Origin: Pseudoips prasinana
Lineage: Eukaryota > Arthropoda > Insecta > Lepidoptera > Nolidae
Length of the DNA stretch: 64,000 nucleotides
Assembly: GCA_951640165.1 (NCBI GenBank)
Contig: OX621247.1
Location: forward strand, 33,082,001-33,146,000
Direction: 5' to 3'
A model generated the notes under the pieces. The model saw nothing but the letters and a program-made list of their open reading frames with translations. It ran no database searches and was not told the origin of the DNA. Positions 11,471-22,310 of the stretch are shown here, piece by piece. The translations under genes were made by a program, and so were the position numbers. Within the stretch, counting starts at the first letter, position 1, and the number at the start of each line of letters is the position of its first letter.

Positions 11471-12054
11471 AGATTTAAAAAAAACAAAATTGGACAACAC
11501 TTAAAAATAAAATTGTTTAAAAAATATCAAAAATTATCAAAGGTTGTGTAAGTCTATTGAACTTTTCTATTATCAATGTTGCCGATTTTGGCGCAAAAAG
11601 AAAAATGTGTTGAAAGACAGAATGAGAGTTGGACCGTCCCTTAAAATCAACTATAGTAATACTCACTAGTTAAACATTTAATAAAATAAATAAGTATATA
11701 TTTATCAGTTCTCGGGTCTCTCTGCCTACGATCTTCTCTTTAGGATCAGACGGCAATGTGTTAGATGTCCCAAGATATTTATTTATATTGAAAAAGCCCG
11801 AGTTTATGATGCAATGAAAATATAATATGAAATGGATCAAATCATCATCACCACATTAAACAGACCACCATGACTTGCCAATATGGAAACTATAAATCTC
11901 TGGAATCAATATTAATAGGGTTGCCAATCTTTCCACAGTAATATAAACAACATTTTGGATGAATAAAAAAAGAGTGGATTATTTTATAAGTTAAGCGGTT
12001 TGCGCATCTGAATATGTATCGAAAAACATTTGATAAGCCGAAACAAATCGGCTT

Positions 12055-12180
12055 ACGGTTGTCTGGAAGAAATCGCTCTTATGCGATAAGACCGCCAATT
12101 GTACATAAATTGAAACTATGTCTATACATCTAAATTTTATTTTATGATGTGCAATAAAGTGTACCTATCTATCTATCTTA
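12055..12180 (+). repeat. LINE 3' tail
   Basis: GGTTGTCTGGAAGAAATCGC..GCGATAAGACCGCCAATTGT..GTGCAATAAAGTGTAC followed by (CTAT)n; same tail family as at 6421. Confidence 0.6.
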
Positions 12181-12548
12181 AGTTATTTTTTTTTTTATAA
12201 TAATAAATTTATTCAAGAAAGAAAAAATGTGTACAAAATTCATCATAGGTCATATCAATAGGTCATCATATATAGTCATAACATAGTTTTTAAGTTTGTA
12301 CTGATTACTAACATGCTATGGGCCGTCGATGCCTGAAAATAAACGATTTTTATTATTTTATTTTATTATAGGTCAGAGAATATGCTAAAAATATTTTTTT
12401 TCAATTCATTCTCATTCTCAGGATTACACTACTATTTATGACACACCTTGTACAATATACAAGCTGTAATATAAATAGTGGACGTAACTGAAGGAGCTGA
12501 ACAACGTGTGAAACATGCCAAATATAGAAAAGTTTAATTAACTTTCAA

Positions 12549-12861
12549 TCTATACAAATAAATAAAATTGGAGTGTCTGTTTGTAATATTGAAATAACCG
12601 GTTTTTACTACATTAATATGAATATATATACGGTGCATACACCAAAATAACATTTTTTACGATTTTTGTCTGTCTGTCTGTCTGTTTGTTCCGGCTAATC
12701 TCTGAAAAGACTGGACCGATTTTGACGGGACTTTTATTGGCAGGTAGCTGATGTAATAAGGAGTAACTTAGGCTACTTTTATTTTAGAAAAAGTCTTTAC
12801 TTTACAAAAAAAAAGCGAAACAAACTAATTAACACGCGGACGAAGTCGCGGGCACAGCTAG
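12549..12861 (+). mobile_element. Non-autonomous Helitron
   Basis: It begins with TCTATACAAATAAATAAAAT after A and ends with a short GC-rich hairpin (CGCGGACGAAGTCGCG) followed by GGCACAGCTAG before T. These are the 5'-TC and hairpin-CTAG-3' ends of Helitrons, with A/T target. A near copy lies at 62028-62338. Rolling-circle elements of this type carry no transposase and rely on a Rep/helicase supplied elsewhere. Confidence 0.85.
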
Positions 12862-12983
12862 TACAGAATAAAAATCAGCTGAGGCACTTTGTAGTTTTGT
12901 ACTGAGAGCCAAAGGTTTAGATTTTGTATAAAACTTGAGGAAACAGAATGAATTAAAGAAGTTATTCTTGATATTATCAAGAA

Positions 12984-13061
12984 TAACTAATCTTATTAAG
13001 ATATTATCTATAACTAATCTTATTAAGATATTATCTATAACTAATCTTATTAAGATATCGG
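12984..13061. repeat. 27 bp tandem repeat, about 2.9 copies
   Basis: Unit starts are at 12984, 13011 and 13038 with a core TAACTAATCTTATTAAGATA. Each unit contains a short palindrome, ATCTTATTAAGAT. Confidence 0.8.
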
Positions 13062-13130
13062 ATTACCATAGTAGTAGTAGTTTGGGTTCAGACAGCAGTG
13101 TTTTAGTTGTCCCAAGATATTTATTATTTA

Positions 13131-13456
13131 CTAGCTGTGCCCCGCGGTTTTACCCGCGTTAAATTTTATAAATTATCACAGCGCATGCCCTGTAGGTGAT
13201 AGCGTGATAATATGTAGCCTATATGTTGACCCGACCTCTTAGTAATATTCATGCAAAATTTGAAGTAAATCCATGCAGTACTTTTTGATTTTAGCCCGGG
13301 ACATACATACAGACAGACAAGCAGATTAACAGACAAAAATTCTAAAATCTATATTTTTGTCTTCGATATAGAAAGCAGATCACGCCCCAAGTATCCTTTT
13401 TAAAAAATATTCAATGTACAGTTATGACTTTCCTACGATTTTATTATTTGTATAGA
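13131..13456 (-). mobile_element. Non-autonomous Helitron (reverse)
   Basis: It starts CTAGCTGTGCCCCGCGG on the plus strand (the CTAG end with a GCGGGTAAAACCGC-type hairpin) and ends GTATAGA (5'-TCTATAC). It is the same family as 47329-47622 and the relic at 14095-14399. Confidence 0.85.
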
Positions 13457-13459
13457 AGA

Positions 13460-13628
13460 CTAGCTGTGCCCCGCGGTGTTACCCGCGTTAAATTTTATAA
13501 ATTTTCTTTGCTATAAACCTCACGGAGCCCGAGACCTTTCCAACGAATGCAAAACCGTGGAAATCGGTTCGTGCGTTCTGGAGTTATAGCGTCAGAAAGG
13601 AAAACCCGACTTATTTTTATATAGTAGA
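13460..13628 (-). mobile_element. Short non-autonomous Helitron (reverse)
   Basis: CTAGCTGTGCCCCGCGGTG begins only 3 bp after the previous Helitron. The other end is ATAGTAGA. It shares the 3' hairpin region with its neighbour, but the interior (CGTGCGTTCTGGAGTTATAG) differs, so it belongs to a related subfamily. Confidence 0.7.
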
Positions 13629-14094
13629 TTTATTAACAGACTCTCTCATAAAATACATACCCTGAGTAACTGATCTCTTTCGACTTTTTAACTGAAGAGG
13701 TCGTTGACACCCTCTGCCGCGGGTTTATTTACTTTGTTTTATTTTGCTACGCGGCTTTAGCCGTGAAGCATTGAAAGCTTTCAAGTCATAATCAACTCAA
13801 CTAACTTACAAAAACGATCCTCATAGGATACCAGTGATGCAGTGATTGATTAACGCAGGAGCTAGGGACCTACTGCCTAATTCACCGAACATGAATCATG
13901 TTAGACACAGAACGCGCTGTACTTACAAATGACGTCACTTGTAGTGGAGCCATAAAGGCTACATTCTAACAGAAATTATGCGTAGGAAGGACAGAACATT
14001 ACCGCTATAAAAACTAAAACCTTAATCAGCCGATTTTTTACGTTCTCCATTATATTTGCGTCTATTTTTCTATTTAGTTTGCTATCTTAGTTTG

Positions 14095-14399
14095 CTACAT
14101 ATAATAAAATCGTAGGAAAGTCGAAACTGTACATTGAATATTTTTTTTAAAGGATACTAGGGGCATGATCTGACGACGATATCGAAGCCAAAAATATAGT
14201 TTTTAGAAATTTTGACTTTGTGTCTGTGTGTCTGTATGTATGTCCAGGCTAAACTCAAAAAGTAATGCATGGATTTACTTCAAATTTTGCATGAATATTA
14301 CTAAGAGGTCGGGTCAACGTATAGGCTACATGTTATCAGCTAGGGGGGCTGTGATCATTTATAAAATTTAACGCGGGTAAAACCGCGGGGCACAGTTGT
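14095..14399 (+). mobile_element. Helitron relic
   Basis: ACATATAATAAAATCGTAGG..AACGCGGGTAAAACCGCG, then GGCACAGTTG in place of GCACAGCTAG. Same family as 47329-47622, with the terminal CTAG mutated. Confidence 0.75.
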
Positions 14400-15290
14400 T
14401 ATTCAATAAATTCATTATCTGTCCGAACACCTATTGTAAAGTTATTTCAGTTATGTGGAATTATCTCTTCCAAGTTAGAAGTTAATTTATAGTTGAAGCA
14501 TATACAGAGTATATCACATATACACATCATAAACAGTCCGGAATCGATGTGCAATGACTTAGCCATTTTTAATCGCCATCCTAACAAAATACAATACACA
14601 CCTAAACCAAGAGAAATATAAGTTTAGTAGTTTAGCTTTCATTTCAAATAGTTAAATGAAACATAAAATTTATATATTTCACACAAGTGTCTTAAACCTG
14701 AAAAGGACTATGTGTAATAATTTCTTTGAGTCACAGTGTTCTCAGTAGATTTTTTAAAATAGTAATTTAGTAATAGGTATGTAGGTATGCGTTTATTCTA
14801 TATTTGTAATATGTATACAATTTAATTATTTGTGAAAACTTGTAATTGGCCATCTTTTGTATAATTTCAAGAATTTGTGTAACTAATTAGCTGTAAGTTT
14901 TCTAAATTGAAAAATAAAATAAAATAAAACCTTTGTTTACATGAGTTGCATCCAAGTATCAAAATTAGTTTAGTTAATTAATTTACAAAATTGAGCATAA
15001 AGCGCCTTCAATGTGTGCGTGCGTACTGCCGTAGTGTGCACACGCGGATATCTGAATTTGAGAGCGTCAAAATGTAATTACGTCCTTAACACATGAACAG
15101 AAATATTTGTCTTATGCGTGCATCAAGTGCTGCAACATTTGGATCACAGGATTTACCTACTGCTGTCGTCTTTATTAATTGCCTTAGGCCAACTATAAAC
15201 GTCACGTTAAAAAAATCCGTGTCACGCAGCTCCCAATTAAACGGATTGGAGTTGCACGCTTACTGTTATTAAGTGACTCTAAACGACGCC
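14400..15290. other. Mostly unassigned; MITE fragment near 14520
   Basis: ACATCATAAACAGTCCGGAA and GACTTAGCCATTTTTAATCG (14524-14575) are short pieces of the MITE family seen at 18633-18874. The rest shows no gene or repeat that I recognise. Confidence 0.4.
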
Positions 15291-15296
15291 AGCAGT

Positions 15297-15650
15297 AGTC
15301 TGTCAAAATCAAATCAAATCAAAATTAATTTATTCCGTAAAAATAATAGATTTAGGTATGTGGAATCGTCATTTTTTTTACCCTACCGTGCAGTGCGTGA
15401 CGTGGCAGCTACTAAGAAATACTGCCAGAAAACTCAGTAGGAATCCTCTTTTAAAAATAAAATATACTTACTTAAGATTAATTACAAATAGCACTTTTGT
15501 CACTTAAAAAATCAGAAATTTTGTAATATGCCCTGCTGCACATTTGGCTTTAATAATTGTTTTAAACTTATTCACAGACAATTCTCTAATATCATTGGGA
15601 AGTTTGTTAAAGAATCTTCCAAGCTAACTACAACCAGCTGTCTTGTACAA
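15297..15650 (-). mobile_element. Jockey/CR1-like LINE 3' end
   Basis: On the minus strand it encodes a C-terminal stretch reading about RFFNKLPNDIRELSVNKFK, the usual end of jockey/CR1-type proteins. The 3' end is a (TTTGA)n tail (ATCAAATCAAATCAAA on the plus strand). Only the last part of the protein and the UTR are present. Confidence 0.65.
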
Positions 15651-16404
15651 AGGGCAAGGGAATGATGAAAGTCAAGGTGTCAAATACTCAAGTTCAGCCC
15701 GCTCATTAACCAAGTGCCAGGTCACGGGTTGTCAGCGCGCCAAACCAAATGACGCAACGTGACGTGACGCGTGTACTATGATTGATGGGTGAGCCAACGC
15801 AACTCCTCCAAGTATACGTCATACACAGTTACCGAAACACTTGTAAACATCCGAATGCATTTACCGAATATCGATGTGCCCATTCTGGGGCTCTACCGGC
15901 GAAGTCGCCGAACTACATTTTCGTGAATGGCGTTCTAAAAAATAAACGTTAAAAATGAATTAATCAATCGTTAACACCTTGCGTGCCATATGACCCACCG
16001 GTGAGCCTTCCATAACTTTCCGTTCAGGCCAAGCCCAAATCACGAAATCCGTAATTTTTTTTAACTTCAGATTTTCACTCCTATGTTTATAAAATGCGAT
16101 AATACGTACAGAAAATAAAAATCAATGACTTCTACCGTCTAGTTTACGAGATATAGCAAAAGGCTCACGAGTGAGCCGCGTGGCCCCTTACGAACAAAAA
16201 CGTAATTTCCGTTGGCAGGGGCCGCGGGGTCACAATACGGCTCACCGCGCGCCCGACAAGTCCGAAGAACCTGTCGTCAATGTTACGCAGAAAACGTGCC
16301 GATCATGGGTAGCAAACAGGCTAAGACAAAATAAAAAAAAATATCAACATATTGCGGAACTTGTCCAGCTAAACCATTTCTTTGTTTACCTTGCTTTAAT
16401 AAAG

Positions 16405-16990
16405 TTCAATATTTACCTAGGACAGACCATCCAACTAGGTAGGTCCAACTTCGAGAAGGAGAATCGTAGAATCCAACTCGGCTGGGCAGCGTTCGGGAAG
16501 CTACGTAACATCTTCTCGTCCAAAATACCGCAGTGTCTCAAGTCGAAAGTCTTCGACCAGTGTGTGTTGCCAGTGATGACTTACGGAACAGAGACGTGGT
16601 CGCTCACTATGGGTCTTATTAGAACGCTCAAGCAATGGAGAGGGCTATGCTCGGAGTTTCCCTGCGGGATCGAATCCGAAATGTTGAAATCCGCAGACGA
16701 AGCAAAGTCACCGACATAGCACGGAGAATTGCAAAACTGAAGTGGCAGTGGGCGGGGCACATAGCTCGTAGAATCGATGGCCGTTGGGGCAGAAAGGTTC
16801 TTGAGTGGCGACCACGAACCAGAAGACGCAGCGTGGGCAGGCCCCCTACAAGATGGACCGATGTTCTTGTGCGGGTCGCTGGAAACTGCTGGATGCGAAC
16901 AGCGCAAGACCGGCAATTGTGGAGATCTTTGGGGGTGGCCATTGTCCAGCAGTGGACGTCTTTCGGCTGATATGATGATGATGATGAATA
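16405..16990 (+). pseudogene. RTE-type LINE C-terminal fragment (frameshifted)
   Basis: The best-preserved copy of a family with about ten relics here. One frame reads YLGQTIQLGRSNFEKENRRI, LGWAAFGKLRNIFSSKI and CVLPVMTYGTETWSLTMG. A frameshift near 16635 moves to a second frame reading AMLGVSLRDRIRN, WAGHIARRIDGRWGRKVLEW, VGRPPTRWTDV and QLWRSLG..VQQWTSFG. It ends in (TGATGA)n. This is the region after the polymerase palm of an RTE-like endonuclease/reverse transcriptase; catalytic parts are absent. It lies inside the 2.2 kb inverted-repeat element, so it is either a nested insertion or captured sequence. Confidence 0.8.
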
Positions 16991-17018
16991 AAGTTCATGT
17001 TTTATTGTATACATTTTA

Positions 17019-17545
17019 GATACATAGAAAGAGGTAATATTAATAAGTTATTTTTTTAATTTCAATAATAATAGTTGACTAAAATGTGATGTTGAAAATA
17101 AGTGCCATAAATAATGTGATTATAGACTTAGTTCATGTGCATAATTGTGCTTTATAACTTTAGTAAAATGATACACAGAAAGTGGTATATTATTTTTAAG
17201 TTTCTTTTAATTTTAATGATAACTGAAGACTAATTCATTAATGTGATATTGAAAAAAGTTTGTAACGTCATTTAAAGTGCTATTTTTGGTATGTGGTAAA
17301 GAAAAAAGAATTCTAGAATTTAAATAAAAATGTGATTATAGACTTAGTTTATGTGCATAATTATGCTTTATAATTTTAAGTAAAAAGATACATAGAAAGA
17401 GGTATATAATTTTTATTTTTATTTTTATTTTAATGATAATAGAAGACGAATTAATTAATGTGATATTGAAAAAAGTTCGTAACGTCATTTAAAGTGTTAG
17501 TTTTATTATGTGGTAAAGGAAAAAATATCTAGAATTTAAATTAAT
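17019..17545. repeat. Imperfect AT-rich tandem repeat, about 220 bp unit
   Basis: Three diverged units share GATACATAGAAAGAGGTA (17020, 17169 with changes, 17388), TGTGATTATAGACTTAGTT (two) and TGATATTGAAAAAAGTT..CGTCATTTAAAGTG (two). Spacing is about 215-220 bp. Confidence 0.6.
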
Positions 17546-18195
17546 GTTTCATTATTATGGTTAGATTTTATTAAAATATATAATATCTCATAATATTATA
17601 TAAGTAATACCAAAATAAAAATATTTCCTGTTACAATAAGAACAACACTAGTTTCATTACAATAACCTTCATAAAAGAAAAAACTTCGAATGGATTTGAA
17701 AACCACGCTACATCGGTTAAACTACAGGGCCTTGCGGCTCACGTCCATATAGGTTTTGTTCGATATCTGTAGTATTCGGCCTGCAGGAAGCGTTTTTGCT
17801 GAACCTGTCATTTGGCTCACGGGTGACCCGCGCGGCGTGAATGGAACAGTAAGGGAAGGCTCACCGGTGGATCCTATGACGCAAATGGAAAGACTCAATT
17901 TTTCACGCGGCACGTAAGGTGTTAAATTGGCTTCGATGACCACATGTGACGTCATAAATGGTCCGGAATCGATTGTCAAAGTTGAAGCCGATTTAACGCT
18001 TCATTAAGTCATTTTTAACCTTTATTTATTGGAACGCCATTCACGTAAACGATGTTCGGCGACTTAGCCGTTAGAGCCCCTGGAGGGATACCACCTAAGT
18101 CGCCGAACATCGGGATAGTGATCGGTGTTCAGATAGATGATGGTTAAAAATGCCTAAATCATTCGGCTTCAACTGCATTGACTGTGCAGTCGATA

Positions 18196-18400
18196 TTCGG
18201 TGTGGCACAGCGGCTAAGACAGTCGCCTCGCTGCATCGGGTTCAAGTCCCGTGCCGGACAACTATTTGTGTGACCCATAAATAGTTGTTCTGATTCTGGA
18301 TGTAATTTGTGTCCGTGTATGATACGTTTGTAAAGTACCCCAGGGATTAGATTCTCTAGTACGGGCGTTGTCATTCGAAAACAAATTAAATAATAAAAAG
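18196..18400 (+). mobile_element. SINE family B
   Basis: tRNA-like head GGCACAGCGGCTAAGACAG, B-box GGTTCAAGTCC, then CGTGCCGGACAACTATTTGT, ATAGTTGTTCTGATTCTGG and TATGATACGTTTGTAAAGTA. Other copies are at 23405, 24590 and 36010. Confidence 0.75.
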
Positions 18401-18427
18401 TTGAAAATTTATGATGTCCAAATGGCA

Positions 18428-18537
18428 CATCATAAATGGTCCGGAATGGGTCATCATAAATGGTCCGGAATGGGTCATCATAAATTGTCCGGAATGGGTC
18501 ATCATAAATGGTCCGGAATGGGTCATCATAAATGGTT
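18428..18537. repeat. 24 bp minisatellite, 4.5 copies
   Basis: Units start at 18428, 18452, 18476, 18500 and 18524 (partial), with core CATAAATGGTCCGGAATGGG. The core occurs once in related MITEs (17955, 18746), so the array grew from MITE interior sequence. The open frame across it is a by-product. Confidence 0.9.
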
Positions 18538-18632
18538 CGCTCGTGGAAGCCGATTGAACGAATGATTTAGGCCTTTGTAGTCTCCATCTATTTGATCACG
18601 ATGACCAGAAAATTAGACGATAACTCCTCTGG

Positions 18633-18874
18633 GGGGCTACCGGCTAAGTCGACGAACATAGGGATAGTGATCGGCTTTCAAATAAATAAAGATTAAAAAT
18701 GACTTAATCAATCGTTAAATCGGCTGCTATGACCACATGTGACGACATAAATGGTCCAGAATCGATTGTTAACGTCGAAGCCGATTTAACGATGGATTAA
18801 GTCATTTTTAACCATTATTTATTTGAACGCCATTTAAAAAATCGATGTTCGGCGACTTAGCCGGTATAGCCCCT
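18633..18874. mobile_element. MITE with 30 bp inverted ends
   Basis: GGGGCTACCGGCTAAGTCG..CGAACAT at the left is mirrored by ATGTTCGGCGACTTAGCCGG..AGCCCCT at the right. It shares its ends with the 2.2 kb element at 15887-18080, so it is probably a deletion derivative mobilised by the same enzyme. Confidence 0.75.
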
Positions 18875-19082
18875 GATCCGTAGCCGCGGCGGGCGACTTC
18901 AGGACAGTTTTAAAAAAATAGCTTTTTATCTCTTTGAAAGCTCACGCCTATGAATTACCGTTTTTGTTTGGAACAACTTACAGTAATGTCGTATTATATT
19001 GTCGGGTAACTCCCACTTATTGAAGGTCTTGAAATAAGATAAATCGATCATATCATAAAATTAATTCGTCTTTATGTAAGTA

Positions 19083-19268
19083 CTTGCTGCGCCCCGCGGT
19101 TTTACTCCCTTAAACTTCATAAATTATAGCCTATGTGTTATTCGGATATATAAGCTATTATATATTACTACAAAGTTTCATCAAAATCGGTTCGGTAGTT
19201 TTAGCGTGAAGAAATAACAAACATAAAGAGTCATACACTCACAAACTTTCACCTTTATAATATTAGGG
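19083..19268 (-). mobile_element. Helitron relic (reverse)
   Basis: CTTGCTGCGCCCCGCGGTTT (a mutated CTAGCTGTGCCCCGCGG) through TCATCAAAATCGGTTCGGTA to ACCTTTATAATATTAGGGTGA, the reverse of a TCNCCCTAATATTATAAA start. Confidence 0.6.
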
Positions 19269-19587
19269 TGATTTCTGTAAATTAAATAAATAATAAAATA
19301 AATGATAGGACAGAATTATCGTTTTGAACTTAAATTCCAAGATTCCGACTTAATTCATAGACAACGTATAAATCGGGTAACATTGAGCTTTCGTAAGGGT
19401 CTCATATAAATCATTTTATTTTTTTTTATTGTGTTTGTGATTGCTCCAATCAGCTGTTAAATAGAAAAGTTGAAGTCAGTTTTGTGTCTTTAAGAAGGAA
19501 TTATTTGCTGGACGGTTTCAGCCCTAGGTCGCCTCTAGTTTTCGGTGAACCAAAAGCGAACGCCATGTGTGGTTGGACCGTCTTGTC

Positions 19588-19705
19588 ACACAGCTACATA
19601 TCACACACCTTTCCAATATAAGCTGACCTCCCATTGTATGGATATCATATAGAACGCGGGATCAGCTTATACTGGTATTGTATAGCTTGATATGTAGCCG
19701 TGTGT
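19588..19705. mobile_element. MITE, ACACRGCTACATATCAAGC ends
   Basis: ACACAGCTACATATCA at the left and TAGCTTGATATGTAGCCGTGTGT at the right are inverted. Inner TATAAGCTGA/TCAGCTTATA is also symmetric. A second, interrupted copy is at 37044-37319. Confidence 0.65.
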
Positions 19706-19844
19706 AATATCCATAGTACTCAACATCAGAAATGCGAAACAACTGCCTTCGAGGGGGGCTAACTGATGACTGACTTCTTGGAGGTAAAACACCGTCAAAA
19801 CTCAAAACAGTCAATGAAAACTTGGTAAATCGAATGCTTTTCAT

Positions 19845-19980
19845 GTACAGACGCCAGTAATGTACATCCAGCTATCCCAATCTGTCAAGTATCTTTTATA
19901 GATTTTCAACTTTATCACATAAGCATAAGGATCACTTACAATTGGGGAAATTTGACAGATTGGTGTGCTGGCGTCTGTAC
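19845..19980. mobile_element. 136 bp MITE, GTACAGACGCCAG ends
   Basis: GTACAGACGCCAGTAATGTA..CCAGCTATCCCAATCTGTCA at the left mirrors TTTGACAGATTGG.. and CTGGCGTCTGTAC at the right. Four copies occur in the window (29274, 41918, 58451). Confidence 0.8.
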
Positions 19981-20142
19981 GTATACGTCTGAGGAGAAAT
20001 GTTGCAAAAATTAAAGAACCGAATCAAATTTAATATGACGAGCATAAAGAGAAGAATATATATATAAGTACAGATTGAATTGTAAACTTGCTAAAAAATA
20101 ATTCTTCGGGTTTGCAGTTGCTTAAAGCAAGTAAAATTGACG

Positions 20143-20400
20143 GGCTGGTTGGCGTGGTTGGTGGATGCTTGCCTTTCACACCGCAGATCCTGGGTTCAAT
20201 TCCCACCCAGTATAGATATTTGTGTGCTTGTCTGTTTGTCTTGAGTCTGCGTGTAATTATCTATATTAGCATGGATTTACAAAAGAAGTTACATAGTATA
20301 ATGTAACATATCAGTTATCTGGTGTCCATAGTACAAGCTCTGCTTAGTTTGTGATCAGATGCGCCCGGCGTACTTTTATTTTGATCGCACAGAAAGACGT
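20143..20400 (+). mobile_element. SINE family A
   Basis: Head TGGCGTGGTTGGTGGATG, B-box GGTTCAATTCCC, body and tail as in other family A copies, ending GATCAGATGCGCCCGGCG. Its body from 20214 onward is the first unit of the 265 bp tandem array. Confidence 0.8.
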
Positions 20401-21538
20401 GTGTGTCATAGATGTTGATGGGACAGATGGGTGGATGTAAACAAAATTGTATTTGCAGGGTGTTATAGGTTAGACGTAAGATATTTGTGTGCTTGTCTGT
20501 TTGTCTTGAGTCTGCGTGTAATTATCTATATTAGCATGGATTTACAAAAGAAGTTACATAGTATAATGTAGCATATCAGTTATCTGGTGTCCATAGTACA
20601 AGCTCTGCTTAGTTTGTGATCAGATGCGCCCGGCGTACTTTTATTTTGATCGCACAGAAAGACGTGTGTGTCATAGATGTTGATGGGACAGATGGGTGGA
20701 TGTAAACAAAATTGTATTTGCAGGGTGTTATAGGTTAGACGTAAGATATTTGTGTGCTTGTCTGTTTGTCTTGAGTCTGCGTGTAATTATCTATATTAGC
20801 ATGGATTTACAAAAGAAGTTACATAGTATAATGTAGCATATCAGTTATCTGGTGTCCATAGTACAAGCTCTGCTTAGTTTGTGATCAGATGCGCCCGGCG
20901 TACTTTTATTTTGATCGCACAGAAAGACGTGTGTGTCATAGATGTTGATGGGACAGATGGGTGGATGTAAACAAAATTGTATTTGCAGGGTGTTATAGGT
21001 TAGACGTAAGATATTTGTGTGCTTGTCTGTTTGTCTTGAGTCTGCGTGTAATTATCTATATTAGCATGGATTTACAAAAGAAGTTACATAGTATAATGTA
21101 GCATATCAGTTATCTGGTGTCCATAGTACAAGCTCTGCTTAGTTTGTGATCAGATGCGCCCGGCGTACTTTTATTTTGATCGCACAGAAAGACGTGTGTG
21201 TCATAGATGTTGATGGGACAGATGGGTGGATGTAAACAAAATTGTATTTGCAGGGTGTTATAGGTTAGACGTAAGATATTTGTGTGCTTGTCTGTTTGTC
21301 TTGAGTCTGCGTGTAATTATCTATATTAGCATGGATTTACAAAAGAAGTTACATAGTATAATGTAGCATATCAGTTATCTGGTGTCCATAGTACAAGCTC
21401 TGCTTAGTTTGTGATCAGATGCGCCCGGCGTACTTTTATTTTGATCGCACAGAAAGACGTGTGTGTCATAGATGTTGATGGGACAGATGGGTGGATGTAA
21501 ACAAAATTGTATTTGCAGGGTGTTATAGGTTAGACGTA
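20214..21538. repeat. 265 bp tandem array, 5 copies
   Basis: Units start at 20214, 20479, 20744, 21009 and 21274 and are practically identical. The first half of each unit is the body and tail of the SINE (from AGATATTTGTGTGCTTGTC); the second half is the unique flank (ATCGCACAGAAAGACGTGTG to GGTTAGACGTA). Unit 1 has GTATAATGTAACAT where units 2-5 have GTATAATGTAGCAT, so the later units share an ancestor. The head with the Pol III boxes was not duplicated. Confidence 0.95.
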
Positions 21539-21699
21539 GCGTAGATGAAATACATTCTTGGTGTAAATGTCCTTGACTTTACTGTCAAAATGGGTGGTTT
21601 TGACATGACAACGTAACGGTTGTACGTTTCGGACAAACACTTCCGTACGTCATTATTACCCGGCCAAATTAAGAATGTCGTTACCCAATTCGTTAAAAT

Positions 21700-22020
21700 A
21701 AAAAAAAATGATTTTTATTCACGTAGACTTTAAAAAAGCGCTTGTAAATAGTCAGAACATGTTTGTAGCAATATATTTAAGTATACATAATTATTTCTAG
21801 TTACATATAGATATTTAGGTACACGGATTGTTAAAACGTTTACAATTTTATTTAATAGTATTGATATTTAGCTTGTAATAAGTTATTGTCAAGGAGATTA
21901 TGTTTAGGTTTAATTATCGAAATTTATAGTTTAAGCTATATATATTTTACTACACTATTATTGTTTGAATGGTTCTGTCTATATAAAGGTACGAATTCAA
22001 TATTATTATTATGACGGACC
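21700..22020 (-). repeat. LINE 3'-UTR-like repeat
   Basis: ATTTTTATTCACGTAGACTT, then GCGCTTGTAAATAGTCAGAA, TAGATATTTAGGTACAC and TGGTTCTGTCTATATAAAGG. This is the same order as 62410-62700, and the start also occurs at 1452. Confidence 0.6.
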
Positions 22021-22137
22021 TTGTGTTTATAACGACGGTCGCGCTTTAATGCTACCACGGGATCCAGTGAGCCCCAACTGATAAGTTGTGCTTTTAAAAA
22101 TTCGCTTGTAAATAGTCAGAACATATTCTGTAAATAT

Positions 22138-22310
22138 CATCATCATATCAGCAGAAAGACATCCACTGCTGGAAAAAGGATCTCCAGTGGCCGGTCTTGT
22201 GTTGCCCGCATCCAGCGGCTTCCCGCGACCCTTGCAAGATCGTCGGTCCACCTTGGGGGCCTGCCTACGTTGCATCTTCCGGTTCGTGATCACCACTCGA
22301 GAACTTGTTT
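22138..22310 (-). mobile_element. RTE-type LINE 3' end
   Basis: TCATCATATCAGCAGAAAGA..ATCCACTGCTGGA through GCATCTTCCGGTTCGTGATC is the reverse of the RTE tail. The fragment is short and broken. Confidence 0.65.

Larger units (their letters stand above)
15887..18080. mobile_element. 2.2 kb DNA transposon with long inverted termini
   Basis: The left end GGGGCTCTACCGGCGAAGTC (15887) is mirrored at the right by the reverse complement of GGGGCTCTAACGGCTAAGTC (ending 18080). The similarity continues inward: GAATGGCGTTC, GTTAAAAATGA, then a CACCTT(A/G)CGTGCC block and CACCGGTGAGCCTTCC, giving imperfect terminal repeats of roughly 150 bp. The interior holds an RTE fragment and an AT-rich tandem repeat. 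No transposase is recognised; a frame from 16171 (RNFRWQGPRG..) is unassigned. No clear target duplication was found. Related short MITEs follow directly. Confidence 0.65.
18086..18560. mobile_element. MITE copy interrupted by a SINE and a minisatellite
   Basis: ATACCACCTAAGTCGCCGAA starts a second copy immediately after the terminal repeat of the 2.2 kb element. Its interior is interrupted by SINE family B (18196-18400) and expanded into the 24 bp repeats at 18428. A GAAGCCGATTGAACGAATGA block resembles the other side of the family. Confidence 0.5.

Noticed and set aside
16581..17014. Several overlapping frames on both strands
   Set aside because: All are shadows of the RTE C-terminal coding sequence; only the plus-strand pair of frames matches the family.
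20214..21538. CRISPR-like direct repeats
   Set aside because: The units are head-to-tail without spacers, 265 bp long, in a eukaryotic SINE; this is a satellite-type array.
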